This document shows positions 34,625 to 44,839 of a DNA stretch of 64,000 bases, piece by piece. The stretch's first letter is position 1. The number at the start of each line of letters is the position of its first letter. Origin of the DNA: Micrasema longulum (lineage: Eukaryota > Arthropoda > Insecta > Trichoptera > Brachycentridae); assembly GCA_022494885.1 (NCBI GenBank), contig JAGVSM010000825.1, forward strand, positions 62,001 to 126,000. Reading direction: 5' to 3'. Made by a program: the position numbers and the translations under genes. The notes under the pieces were generated by a model. It worked only from the letters and a program-made list of their open reading frames with translations, ran no database searches and was not told the origin of the DNA.

Positions 34625-34756
34625 CCATAAAGAACATTTAGAAGGGAATATCGAAGTAAAGCCATTTACAGGGCTTATGACCTGTCATAGGCTCGTTTAA
34701 TCCTTTATTTAGTCACGTTTATGAACTTTTTATTTTTGAACGATTATATTTATATG

Positions 34757-35015
34757 TTAGTTTATTGCAACAGAGAGAAAAAATATTTCAGAGAAGGGAA
34801 CATAAAAGTCTAGGCATTTACAAGGCGTATGACATGTAATTGGCTGGTTTAAGTGGCCACTTTACACACCGCGTAACATTTACCATTCTGCTTATGTTTA
34901 AACATCCAAATTTCCTCAACTTTTCCACCAGTTTATGAAGTAAAATATCTAAAATCATTTTCATGTGGGTGATATCTATCCGGCTGAACTATTTCACCTA
35001 CTAGGCAAAGCCTGA
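34757..35015 (-). repeat. family C repeat (copy 5)
   Basis: From TTATTGCAACAGAGAGAAAA through AGTCTAGGCATTTACAAGGC to ACCTACTAGGCAAAGCCTGA. Confidence 0.8.
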
Positions 35016-35262
35016 AAACAATTTTTAAATTTATATACTTTTTATACCAGTTTAATTAATCGACAATGCAATGAGTAAGTCCAAATATTTGTAAACAGGA
35101 TTTCCTCCCCAGGTAGTTATTTGGATTAAAAGAGGGAAAAGATTTTTTAGAAGAGAAATGGAAGTCTTTTATTTTTTTTTTTGTTTTTCTTATTTTGCAT
35201 AGTACTAAATAAAAATGCCAAAAAATGATATAAAGGCCCTAAGGGTCGTCAGTAAATACATA

Positions 35263-35433
35263 TGGCGGTCTTCGTGGTTTACACCAGCCATTACTGGCTA
35301 AGACGCTTGACCCACACACGTAAGGTACCTGGTTCGATTCCCGTTCAGAACACAAAAAAATTTGTGGGGATGTTCCCTGCTGCAATTCATAACTATAATT
35401 TTGCTTTCTGGCCTGTGTGGTGGAAAAAACAGA
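35263..35433 (+). repeat. family B tRNA-derived SINE (copy 3)
   Basis: Plus strand: GGCGGTCTTCGTGG, TAAGACGCTTGACCCACACA, CCTGGTTCGATTCCCGTTC, AGAACACAAAAAAATTTGTG and TTTCTGGCCTGTGTGGTGG, matching copy 2 across its length. A 20-base insertion splits the A box. Confidence 0.7.
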
Positions 35434-35562
35434 CAAATCCAAAGTTAATTAATAAAGCTGGTCACTGTTTATTTCAAATTTGTGAATTTAAGTATGACTC
35501 GTCTTTTATTTATTAAATAAATCTCATTATATTCTTAAATAAAATGTATCTTTATATAATAA

Positions 35563-35726
35563 TAAAAATACGTAAATAGTTTTATTTCACTTTTATTTAT
35601 TAATTTTTAACAGTGACTAGAACCGACATTCTGACGAGTCTGACGATGTCGGTCACGACGAAACCCAGTCACTAATAAAATTTTATAAATAAAAGTGGAA
35701 TAAAACTGTATACGTATTTTGTTATT
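35563..35726. mobile_element. family E inverted-repeat element (copy 1) with hammerhead-like core
   Basis: The two arms (TACGTAAATAGTTTTATTTC at the left; GAATAAAACTGTATACGTAT at the right) are inverted, about 65-70 bp each, with the ends meeting near 35635. The right arm contains CTGACGA-T-GTCG/CGAC-GAAA (35640-35663), a hammerhead-like catalytic core arrangement; the left arm has a degraded version. Confidence 0.65.
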
Positions 35727-35729
35727 AAA

Positions 35730-36585
35730 ATTAAAAGGCAGTTCCACCAAGAAATGTCAGTAGAAAAACTCAATATATTAGAATATATCTTATAAAAATA
35801 ATTTCAGCGTTAATATATTGATATTTTTTTCAATATTATTTGATGTTTTAAATATATTTTTTGATACATCGTTATAATGATAACCACAAGAAATGTGGTC
35901 ATAATATCGCCTAGTATTTAAATTAATTAAAGAGCTTTAATTTCAATACAATAAATAAAAATGATCCAGAAAACAAGTGCAACAATCATTTTTAAAAATG
36001 TTGACCTCAATTGATAAACTGACCTCTTGTGAATCTTTCACCAAGCCAAAGTGTTGAAGCATTTTCCCCTTTTCCATTCAAGGCCAACTGTCATTACTAT
36101 CAGACCAAAGGCTGTGCATTCAGCCACTTAAAATTACGGCTAATATGACAGCTCAGAGTAAAAATCTCATACTTTTGTTCGAGCTGACTTGCACCACCTA
36201 GAAAATTCCACGGATTTTTGAAGAAGAGCCGCTGTTTGATTTTCCAATTTCGGTTACATTACTGACGATTAAATAACTTCCTTTCGGTGGAGCTTTGTAA
36301 AAAGAGTTGATTGCGCGTATTGAGGAACGGAAAATCGATGAGTTTTTTTTCGTAGTCGTTACAAAGTGCCTACGTTTTGACGGTTCATTGGTTTGATATT
36401 GGGTTTTATGAACATACGAAAAATGTTATTTACTTTATAAATTTACGCAGTTATTTAAAACAGAGTTGTTTTGGAAAAAAAAAGACTAAACAAGATGTTC
36501 ATTTTTTTTAATTTTAAGTTTCAAAGTAGTACAAAACAATGAACTTTATTAACATTCGTTTTAACATTAAAAATAATTAAAATTA
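35730..36585. other. unassigned AT-rich DNA
   Basis: No gene or recurring repeat was seen. Confidence 0.35.
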
Positions 36586-36589
36586 TTAA

Positions 36590-37085
36590 TCATCATTATT
36601 CCTCTTCTGAACTCAGTGGTATGTAGGGCAGTGCATATTTTTTAAATATATTTAAAAAAAAATAAATATATACGTTCTTATGATTTACTTAATTTTGAGG
36701 GCCATTTCTAACGAGTTGTTATTTACATATTGTTGTTATTTACATTTACATATAACTCACTATTAGAAAATGGGTATCGAGTTTGGGTAGAGTTAGGTAG
36801 GCTAACCAAATGCAGCGTAAATCGATCATCTGTTGCACCAATGTTAGGTGATCAGTCTTACGTTTTAGGTGCCAGTTCAAGAAAAATCAAATATTGCAGT
36901 TTAAAAACTCTTTAAATCAATATTTAATTTCCACCCTATCAGGAATCGAACACAGGGTCTCAAAATGGTAAACAAACACGTCAACCACTACACAACGAGG
37001 CAGAATTATCTCAACTCGATTTCCTTAGTCAGAATTTTTACCTGGGAGCAGCCATCGAATCGAAAGCAGGCGTCCGGTTCAAGAG
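36590..37085 (-). repeat. family A tRNA-related repeat (copy 8), split by a family D SINE
   Basis: The core remnant (36596-36650, GGTATGTAGGGCAGTGCAT) is separated from the body, head and 5' segment (36805-37085; AGTCTTACGTTTTAGGTGCC, TCAGGAATCGAACACAGGGT, CAACTCGATTTCCTTAGTCA, AGCCATCGAATCGAAAGC). Confidence 0.7.
36675..36800 (-). repeat. family D SINE-like repeat (copy 2), nested in family A
   Basis: TATGATTTACTTAATTTTGA and GGGCCATTTCTAACGAGTTG match the D body; CACTATTAGAAAATGGGTAT leads into GAGTTTGGGTAGAG. The tRNA-like head is lost. Confidence 0.6.
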
Positions 37086-37132
37086 AAGAGGGGATGGGAA
37101 GGAAAGAATTGAGTTATTATTATTATTTATAT

Positions 37133-37430
37133 TAATAAAAATAAATACATTGTTTAATTCCACTTTTATTTATAATTTTAACCGGTTACCGGGTTTCATC
37201 GTGACCGACATCGTCAGGCTGGTGGGAGAATAATATTTTTAATTCAAACTCTTTTATTCCTATAATTATATAAAATCATAATTTACAACCCCTGCTTGCA
37301 CTAATAAATAACATGGAAATTTGTTCAGTCTCCAACCAATCTGATGATGTCGGTCACGACGAAACTCGGTTACTGGTAAAATTTATAAATAAAAGCGAAA
37401 TAAAACAATGTACGTATTTTTACTATTATA
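37133..37430. mobile_element. family E inverted-repeat element (copy 2) with two hammerhead-like cores
   Basis: Arms 37135-37219 and 37338-37430 are inverted copies, and both retain CTGANGA, TGTCGGTCACGA and GAAA in order (minus strand at 37194-37217, plus strand at 37341-37364). A 120-bp AT-rich spacer separates them. The arms match 35563-35726. Confidence 0.7.
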
Positions 37431-37483
37431 ATTTAAATGCAGTTTTACCAAAAAATGTCAGCAGATAAACTCAGTCTAATACT

Positions 37484-37800
37484 ATTATTTATTTATTTAC
37501 ACTTTTACAATGTTTGTATTTTTTTATACAAAACAATGTTAATTAACTAAAATAATCTTAAAAAACATAAACAGTACATATTTTTACCTATTTGGCTTAA
37601 TCCACTCATCATTCCGTGCGCAACCCACCTCCACTATCCATTTCTTAATAGCAATTTTATATTGTGAGCACTTATTAATTGTCCTTATGGATAATGGAAG
37701 TATATTATACACTTTAACCGAGTAGTAGGCCAAACCTCTTTTACTGAAAGTTGTATTAATTTTTTATTGTTTTTGCAGCATCAGGGTGGAGTATATAGTA
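37484..37800 (-). mobile_element. LINE C-terminus fragment (Jockey/CR1-like)
   Basis: The minus strand codes FSKRGLAYYSVKVYNILPLS, IRTINKCSQYKIAIKKW and then NDEWIKPNR with a stop near 37594. The GLAYYSVKVYN.LP..I pattern is the usual LINE ending. A TAAATAAATAATA tail marks the 3' end. Confidence 0.7.
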
Positions 37801-37804
37801 ACTC

Positions 37805-38080
37805 TTGTATTTGTGAAAGAAGTTATAGAAGGTAGAAAAAGAGAGAAGTGAGATAAATTATTTAAACATATTGATAAATAATATAATAGGCATATATACA
37901 TATGTATATTATAAACTGTATTAGGGAGTCATGATTTATTATTATTTTGCACTGTTTATAAAAAAATGTCCGCCTTAAAACAGATTGTGCAATTGAGAGA
38001 AGTTTAATTTAATGAAATCAGGTAATAAGAATTGTTATGTTACGTTGTTAAATCACTATTATCATAATGATTTATTTGTA
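37805..38080. other. unassigned AT-rich DNA
   Basis: No gene was seen. Confidence 0.3.
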
Positions 38081-38093
38081 TTTTTTTTATTAT

Positions 38094-38135
38094 AGGGTTT
38101 TTACGTTTTCGCCAACGTCCGACATCTTCAAAAGT
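38094..38135 (-). repeat. hammerhead-like motif in an unassigned repeat
   Basis: The minus strand reads TTTGAAGATGTCGGACGTTG followed by GCGAAAACGT. The layout TGAAGA-T-stem-GAAA matches the cores in family E and at 44.49 kb, although the flanking sequence is unrelated. Confidence 0.4.
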
Positions 38136-38139
38136 TTAC

Positions 38140-38745
38140 TACGAGATTAGTTCGGCGTAATGACGCCAAAATAAAAGGAGTTTGGGTGTTCCGGTGGAAG
38201 CAGCCTCTACAAACTCTGGAGAGGAGAATGAGTCGGTATAGATAGCAGTAAGAAGATCGCAGAAGAGAGAAGGTAAGAATTTATCATGTTTATTACGTCG
38301 AATCATCTCCTCTCCTCGCTCATTGCTCTTTCTCATCCGGTAGAAGAGGGGGGATAGACAGAATGGGAGAAGATAAGAGGGGGTGGGGGCAGTGGAGTGA
38401 GAGGGGGAGGAATTTCTGAGAAAGGAAAAGCGGAAAATCCCAAAGACATCTGATGGAAAATGTTGGAAATCTAAGAAAGGGAACGAACGAGGAGGTTAGT
38501 TTTTATATCCGAATCGCTTGAGATGTACACGAATGGAAGACAATGTACCCAAATAAGAACTTTTATGTTTTTTTTTATTGAACTATTTGTGCATAATGTT
38601 AATTGTACGTTAGCGGACTTGTTGCCAAATAGCAATTTCTTCAAACCAACCAATAAAATGAAATTTTAATTTTCACAATTCTAGTTAAAACATATTCAAT
38701 AGAAAATAAAAGTATTAAAAGCTAGAGATATATACAAATATAAAT
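38140..38745. other. unassigned DNA with G-rich patch
   Basis: Bases 38345-38415 are G-rich (GAGGGGGTGGGGGCAGTGG). No gene was recognised. Confidence 0.4.
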
Positions 38746-38749
38746 TATA

Positions 38750-38915
38750 GTGGGCGCCCCCGACAGGAATATTTAGAGCAAGTGTGTGTAGATTTAAACT
38801 GCGCCTCATATGTCGAGCTGAAGAGGGCTGCAGAAAATAGAGACCAATGGAGGACGAGATGCGGGACTTTGCTGCAAACCAATTCCCAGGATTGAGACTG
38901 CGAAGAAGAAGAAAT
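38750..38915 (+). mobile_element. RTE-like LINE 3' tail (copy 3)
   Basis: The last 165 bases of the element at 535-1268: CTCATATGTCGAGCTGAAGA, CCAATTCCCAGGATTGAGAC and a GAAGAAGAAG tail. Confidence 0.75.
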
Positions 38916-38984
38916 AAATGTATTTGTACATAAATAATTTTATATTAATACTATTACTCAATGAGGAAAAGGAAAAAAGAGGAC

Positions 38985-39445
38985 AGAGGAAAGCAGGAGA
39001 GATTAAGGAAGAAAAAGGAGATGTTTCTTCAGACGTGATTTAAACAAAGATACTGTAGTAACATCTTTGATGGTGGATGGGAGATGATTCCACAGTCGAG
39101 CGGCATGGACACTTTATGAGTTAGAGAAGAAAGAGGAATTGTGGATGGGTATTATGCGTTGAGAATAAGAACGAAGAGGTAAACCATGAACTGATAAGCC
39201 TTGAATTTTTTACGCAGCTATATAGGAGCGTTAGGACTATGAAGTAGATTGAACAGAATTGAGAGGGAGTGATAGTTTCTCCGCTGTCTAATTTTGAGCC
39301 ATTTTAGTTGCCTACGATAGTCAGAAATGTGGTCATATTTACAAAGACCAATAATATACCTTATGCATGTATTCTGAAGTCGTTCAAGTCTATGGAGTTG
39401 CTCACAGGTTGAATCATTTGTTAGCTGGGCTGAGGCGAAACATCT
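38985..39445 (-). mobile_element. LINE C-terminus fragment, another family
   Basis: The minus strand codes RYIIGLCKYDHISDYRRQLK, WLKIRQRRNYHSLSILFNLL and, after frameshifts, a segment with LDCGIISHPPS (compare LWNSLP). YRRQLKWL..RRR is characteristic of the C-terminus of a CR1/I-like family. Broken frames mark it as old. Confidence 0.6.
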
Positions 39446-39684
39446 GTCACATTAATCATTACGTCAATTTATTAAACTAATAAATATATTTTTTCGTTTA
39501 TTAAACCTAAAAATATACCAGATTAAAACTTAACTTTATTTTAACGGGTACCTTAATCCTTAAATATTTGTTTTTTTTCCCTCTCTGTTGCAATAATTTA
39601 CAATTTAAATAACTCCCTAGGAAGTAAAATCCATCTTTGTATATAAACATTTTGTCATACCAAAAACTATATGAAATAATTTAC

Positions 39685-40620
39685 ATTTCACACCTAGTGG
39701 TGCATACAGCACCGCACTGATGCTTGTTACATAAAGGTAAAGTGATCAGTCTTACGCTTCAGATGCTAATCCTTGGACCAGTAGAAAGATCAATGTATTT
39801 ACTCAACCGTATCTCTTCGGATATCGACATCTTTCATATTATTGAAAAAAAGTACAGAGAGGATAGCATCCTTTTTCTGTAATTGATGGGTATTCTTATT
39901 TTACCATCTTTGTATATTTCAATTTTAGTATTATTTTTTTCGTGCTATGTATGCCTTGAAATATTTTTGCAATGTTCATTAATTAAAATTAATAAATTAA
40001 AAAATTAAAAATTCAAATTATCGAACACCAACTGTAGAACTTAAAAAACTAAACAATTAAATGTTAATGAATTTTTTCAACTAGAATATTTAAAACTTAT
40101 TCATAGCAGTGGCTATCAGTGGATATCATTGTAGACAAAGAACTAAAACTTGAAAAAAATGTAATAAGTATGGACATAATACAAAAATATTAAAACAATA
40201 TCACCAAAATCTAAAACGAGACAAGGACAATTGAGACTATCAAATCGGGGACTGAAATTTTACAATAAACTACCAGACGAAACTAAACGGAAAAAAGAAA
40301 AAGACTCGGAAAAACTTTTCAAAAGGAGTGAAAAATAAAATTATCAACAAAAAAGAATGAATAAAATATTATATATTATTTTTGTAAAATAATTGTAATA
40401 ATCTGTAAGGGTTAATAAATAAATTTCAAATAAAAAAATGTTAAAAAAATGAAATTTCACTGTTTTACAAACTTCACAATCAATATTTCATGTACACCCT
40501 GCCAGTAATCGAACCCAGGACTTCAAGAATTGTAGGCGAACGCGCCAATCTCTTCACACAGATATCTTCTACATCTCGTTACTTTACCAGAAAGAAGCCA
40601 TCGCAGCGAAAACACTAGCC
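39685..40620 (-). repeat. family A tRNA-related repeat (copy 9), split by LINE 3' ends
   Basis: Core 39685-39795 (CACCTAGTGGTGCATACAGC, GATCAGTCTTACGCTTCAGA) and head 40445-40620 (CAATATTTCATGTACACCCT, CCAGTAATCGAACCCAGGAC) are parts of one copy separated by about 650 bp. Confidence 0.6.
39800..40440 (+). mobile_element. LINE 3' ends nested in family A copy 9
   Basis: Bases 39930-40015 repeat the segment at 44320-44400 (TTTTTTTCGTG..ATGTA, TTGAAATATTTTT). Bases 40200-40350 code LRLSNRGLKFYNKLPDETKR then KLFKRSEK, a LINE C-terminus, followed by AATAAATAAATTTC and an A-rich tail. Confidence 0.55.
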
Positions 40621-40624
40621 TAGG

Positions 40625-41460
40625 GTTCTATTTCTTTAAAAAAATAAATTACATGGGAGTTGCATTATTTTTTACCTTGCTTATAATATGCAAGGTTTAT
40701 ATTTCAAAAATATGATTTTTCTGCCATTGTATTAATTTATTTAAGCTAAACTGTTGGAATTAGGAAGGATATTCTAATGTGGACCAATCAGGTACTTCTT
40801 AGTATTTGCTCATGTGAAGAGGAAACCACTTAAAACTCTTCAGGAGAAGCCGGCCTGTTGTCAATCGGCCTTGCGTTCCACTAGAAGAGTGTTCGGCATT
40901 TTGTTCCCTACTTTGGTTTATTTTACCAATTGCCTGCACTATATTGATCAAGTATGATACTACCTCTCGTGTGAGTTTTTTTATTACCTATCACCGATGG
41001 GATGTCGCAAAGATCTTCACCCAGGCTTCTGCATCGTGCCTCTAGCTATTTTCTTTGAAAACTGAAAAAGGGTCAATGCATCAACAGGTGAGGGTTTTAG
41101 TTCTGGTTCTGGTTCTATTTCACACTCAGAACTATATTTTTTTTCCATCTGGACACACATATTATTTACTAGCAGATAATTGTATTTAGGGTAACGATAA
41201 TGTTAATGTTTTGCAGGCGCTATTTGCGGGAGAAAACTTCTGAATCACCTTACCGAGGTTTAGTTTGAAATTCTGTTTCCCGCCAAAAGCGACGCCCGCT
41301 CTCCTGCTACACCCCCCCTCCCACTAAAGTCCACTCAGAGCCGAACCAAAGGGTGAGCTAAGTTATCCAAAGTAATTAAAGTTATTTCTACGGGGAGACA
41401 TATTCACATACAAAGTGGTAGGGATACAAATATCACAAAAAGCCATATTATAACTTAACA
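40625..41460. other. unassigned DNA
   Basis: GGTTCTATTTCACACTCAGA at 41118 resembles the 5' segment of family A reversed. Bases 41275-41350 are C-rich. No gene was recognised. Confidence 0.35.
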
Positions 41461-41573
41461 TAATACAAAAGAGATGAAGAATATTTTAGAGAAGGGAATA
41501 TGGAAGCCCAGGCATCCACAGGGCTTACGATATGTCATTGGCTGGTTTAAGTTACCACTTTACACACTGTGAA

Positions 41574-42720
41574 GGGGAGAGTTGGATATTGACGCGCGGT
41601 TGATAATGGCGCGCCCCCGTCTATCTCCCAAACTATGCAAGTTTGAACATGTTAGATTACAGTCATACAATTGGCTGGGAGTAGAATTCCAGTAAACACT
41701 TGTTTCAGAAGCTTCCGGTGTCCTGATCGGGTTGGACCAGTCGATCTATATTTTGGTGTGTTTTCTTATAATTTTAGTTAAATTTAAATATTGGAGGTAT
41801 GTGGCATTTATATATTATATCACTGTTTGTTTGATAGTAAACAGAGCTGAATTTATTCATGCTTGCATTAAAAAATGCATTTGTTCAATTTTTACTATAA
41901 TTATTTAAATATGTTTTTTTAAAACTAAAATGACCCAGTAGCGTGTTTGAGCCGAGCGCGCCATTTCAAACTGCCACACCTCTAAAAACAATGCTTGAAA
42001 TGAAAGATCAAAAAAGAAAAGGACGAAAACAACAAAAAACGATGTAAAAATAAAGTAAAACCAGGTTACAAGAGGAAATTAGAGTTGGAATCCAGCGACG
42101 AGAAGAATGACGAAGAGGTATTCTTTCTATGTGATGATGATGACATAAATGACGATTTCAATGAGTTATGCGCTTTTTGTGGGGAATTTGGACGAGACCA
42201 AGAAATGTGGTTTCGTTATTTGTTGCTGTTGTAATTAGGTGCACAAATAATGCAGTGGAAAAATATACCAGATAACTATATTTGTGACTATTGCACGAAT
42301 GACAAAAAAGTGTAATAGAGTGTAATAACTTGATTTTGAAATGGTACTATTCTAAAGTTTTGTCTTTATTTTTTGGTTTAAAACTATAATAGAATATGGT
42401 TTTAAAAGGATTTCATTTGATTTTAAATTGTTACTTTAAAAGTTTTTTCTGATCTTTGTTTTTTTTATTAAAGTCTCTATTTTAAACTAAACTTCTATGT
42501 AGATCAAGAAAGGGGCGGTAATATCAAACTAAAAGCATACCGGTTTGATAATACCGCGCTTTAATGACGTTTTTGTTTTTTAACAACTAATTTTCCATTA
42601 TTTTCCTTTATATTATTGGAGTTAATAGAAGTATGAATGTAATCGAAATTAAAATATCTGTTTAGTTGTGGTTGCAAAATGCAATATACCTTGGGGGCTC
42701 GCCAATATCCAACTCTCCCC
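41574..42720 (+). mobile_element. pogo/Tigger-like DNA transposon, deletion derivative
   Basis: A 1147-bp insertion bounded by inverted ends GGGGAGAGTTGGATATTG on both strands. The right flank is TA (42721-42722). The left flank is AA where the host repeat consensus has TA, so a TA target duplication with one later mutation fits. The interior keeps only the end of a transposase gene (see 42060-42315) and a hairpin-like TCAAACTAAAAGCATACCGG region near 42520-42555. The TA target and the zinc-ribbon tail suggest the pogo/Tigger/jerky branch. Confidence 0.75.
42060..42315 (+). pseudogene. transposase C-terminal zinc-binding tail (pogo/Tigger-like)
   Basis: The frame codes KPGYKRKLELESS, an acidic stretch CDDDDINDDFNE, then LCAFCGEFGRDQEMWFR, and after a frameshift NYICDYCTNDKKV with a stop near 42315. 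The spacing C..C.......W..C/...YICDYC matches the C-terminal zinc-finger-like tail found after the DDE domain in many insect pogo/Tigger-type transposases (C..C......W..C..C..W.H..C....Y.C..C). The middle cysteines are lost at the frameshift around 42228. The DNA-binding and DDE domains are absent from the element. It is therefore a remnant that could only be mobilised in trans. Confidence 0.6.
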
Positions 42721-42894
42721 TAACATTTACCATTCTGCCTATATTTGAACATCTATATTCCTTAAATTCTTCCATCTGCTGACTTTTTGAAGTTAAAGAG
42801 GTAAAACATTTATTGTTGCGGGTGATATTCATATGATTGAATTATTTCACCTACATACTAGGCAACACCCAATTTTTTTCTTCAATTTATATAC

Positions 42895-43355
42895 TTCTTC
42901 TTAGACAAGGTGGATTATTTAATAGATCGCTTTACGCACTGATCCACCTTAACAATTCTGCCTGTGTTTAAAAATCCATATTTGCATTTATTTATTCCAT
43001 CATGAATTAAAAATTTTCTTTCGACCAGTATATTTTTTGTTTGGCTGTAAGATATTGCTTTTAGCAATAAGTCCGCCAAAGTACTTATTTTTTGCACTAC
43101 AAGATCTAAATAAAATAAATAAATTAGTAATAAAAATGACAACAATAAAAATCTATATTAACCTTAATATATTCAAAAACTTTCAAATTACAATAAATGA
43201 TTAAATAGCGGACGTATTGCCGCTAGCAATTTCTTACAGGTCAGAACAAAAAAAAAACATAATAAAAAATAAATAAAGTATTAAAAGTTATGATTCTAGA
43301 GCGAACATTATTTCTCACATTATATACATAAAAAATTTTTTTTTTGAAAGAAGTG
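42895..43355. other. unassigned AT-rich DNA
   Basis: Bases 42930-42990 resemble a small family C fragment (CAATTCTGCCTGTGTTTAAA). The frame 42915-43145 minus has no domain. Confidence 0.35.
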
Positions 43356-43361
43356 TATGTG

Positions 43362-43500
43362 TTTTTATGATTTACCCAAATATAATATTTAATTTTGAGG
43401 GCAATTTTCTACGAGTTGTAAATAACTTGGTTGGGGAAAAGTGTGATTCGAACAATAAATCTTTGAACCGTGAGTCCGAGACATTATCCTTTTATATTTC
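43362..43500 (-). repeat. family D SINE-like repeat (copy 3)
   Basis: TTTTTATGATTTACCCAAAT, AATTTTGAGGGCAATTTTCT, ACGAGTTGTAAATAAC and GTGTGATTCGAAC-like box sequence match the D body. A degenerate family C fragment follows at 43530-43580. Confidence 0.6.
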
Positions 43501-43616
43501 TTTTCTTAATATTTGGACATTCAAAAAGTATTTTGAAAAAAGTAATTTGAGGCATTAACAGGGCTTATGATATCGTAAATGACCTATTATTGGATCGTTT
43601 ATGTGATATCAGTGAA

Positions 43617-43830
43617 TATCATCATCATCGTCTCCTTTCCGCAGCATGGTGCGTGGTGCATAGGGCACTGCATTGGTACACTCATCGCAGCGTATCAAAA
43701 TATTCTTGTGAAGAAGCATTTTCAAAAATCAATACTTCATTTCAACCATGTTGGGAATCAAACCCGAAATCTCTTGCATGGTACGCAAACGCGCTGACCA
43801 TTGCACCAAAAGGTTCACTATCACTCTATG
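43617..43830 (-). repeat. family A tRNA-related repeat (copy 10), internally deleted
   Basis: GTGCATAGGGCACTGCATTG, GTACACTCATCGCAGCGTAT, then directly AATCAATACTTCATTTCAAC, CATGTTGGGAATCAAACCCG and ACGCAAACGCGCTGACC. Confidence 0.7.
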
Positions 43831-43970
43831 TTAATGTAAAAATGCTAAGTGTAAAATTATTTCAATAATGCAACAGAATACACTAGATATATAGATATTT
43901 GTAAATTCACATGAACCACTTTGACTTATTTAATTTAATCTAATTTATGTAATTTAATTTAATTTAACCT

Positions 43971-44320
43971 AATTTTATTTTATATTATTTTATTTTATTT
44001 TATTTTATTTTATTTTATTTTATTTTATTTTATTTTATTTTATTTTATTTTATTTTATTTTATTTTATTTTATTTTATTTTATTTTATTTTATTTTATTT
44101 TATTTTATTTTTTATTTTATTTTATTTTGTTTTATTTTATTTTTATTTTATTTTATTTTATTTTTATTTTATTTTTATTTTATTTTATTTTGTTATTTTA
44201 TTTTATTTTATTTTATTTTATTTTATTTTATTTTATTTTATTTTATTTTGTTTTATTTTATTTTATTTTATTTTTATTTTATTTTATTTTATTTTATTTT
44301 ATTTTATTTTATTTTATTAT
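43971..44320 (+). repeat. TTTTA pentanucleotide array (~350 bp)
   Basis: An almost pure TTTTA (TAAAA on minus) microsatellite of about 70 units with a few 4T-to-5T or T-to-G interruptions. The frame reading FYFILFYF across it is an artefact. Confidence 0.97.
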
Positions 44321-44400
44321 TTTTTTCGTGTCATGTACGCATTGAAATATTTTTATAATGTACATAAACGTAAATAAAATAAATAAATTGAAAATATCGA
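44321..44400 (+). mobile_element. LINE 3' UTR fragment
   Basis: TTTTTTTCGTGTCATGTACG and TTGAAATATTTTTATAATGT match 39935-39990, and an AAATAAATAAATTG tail follows. The TTTTA array lies directly upstream. Confidence 0.45.
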
Positions 44401-44560
44401 AAAAAACGCGGCGTTTTCTCAGAGATTTAAAATAAAAAAGAGATAGAAGTTGCTCGTAAATTGAATTTGAAAACTCAGTTTACCCTGAAGATGGCTGCTG
44501 CAATGGTAGCCGAAACGTCACATCAAATTCAACAGACACGGTATCACTAAAAAAATAAAC
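44401..44560 (+). repeat. repeat end with hammerhead-like stem
   Basis: CTGAAGA (44485-44491), T, stem GGCTGC/GTAGCC (44493-44498 with 44506-44511) and GAAAC (44512-44516) form the same layout as the family E cores. An A-rich end follows near 44550. Confidence 0.45.
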
Positions 44561-44839
44561 ATATTGTTAAGAGTAACAGTAAAAACCTTCGCACCTATTT
44601 GAAAAAAAAAAAATTGTACGAGCGAAACCGTCAGAAGATGCACGGTCTTTGAAATGGTTTTGGCGTATGCGGAGTAAGTATTTTCCCTTCCATATTCCTC
44701 GAAAAGAGATTCTCCGTTAAAAAAAAATTATCAGTAATAATTATTGCAATGAATAATAATAATCAGACAATTGGACGATATATGTCACAAATACGCAATA
44801 CTCATAGTATTAAGTGAATTTCCGCCTACCACCCGTTTT

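Larger units (their letters stand above)
41465..42875 (-). repeat. family C repeat (copy 6), split by a pogo-like element
   Basis: The left part ends at CACTTTACACACTGTG (41571). The right part resumes AACATTTACCATTCTGCCTA (42723). Joining them restores the family consensus CACTGTGTAACATT. Confidence 0.8.

Noticed and set aside
44127..44345. 72-codon open frame (Phe/Tyr/Leu-rich)
   Set aside because: It is a translation of the TTTTA array.
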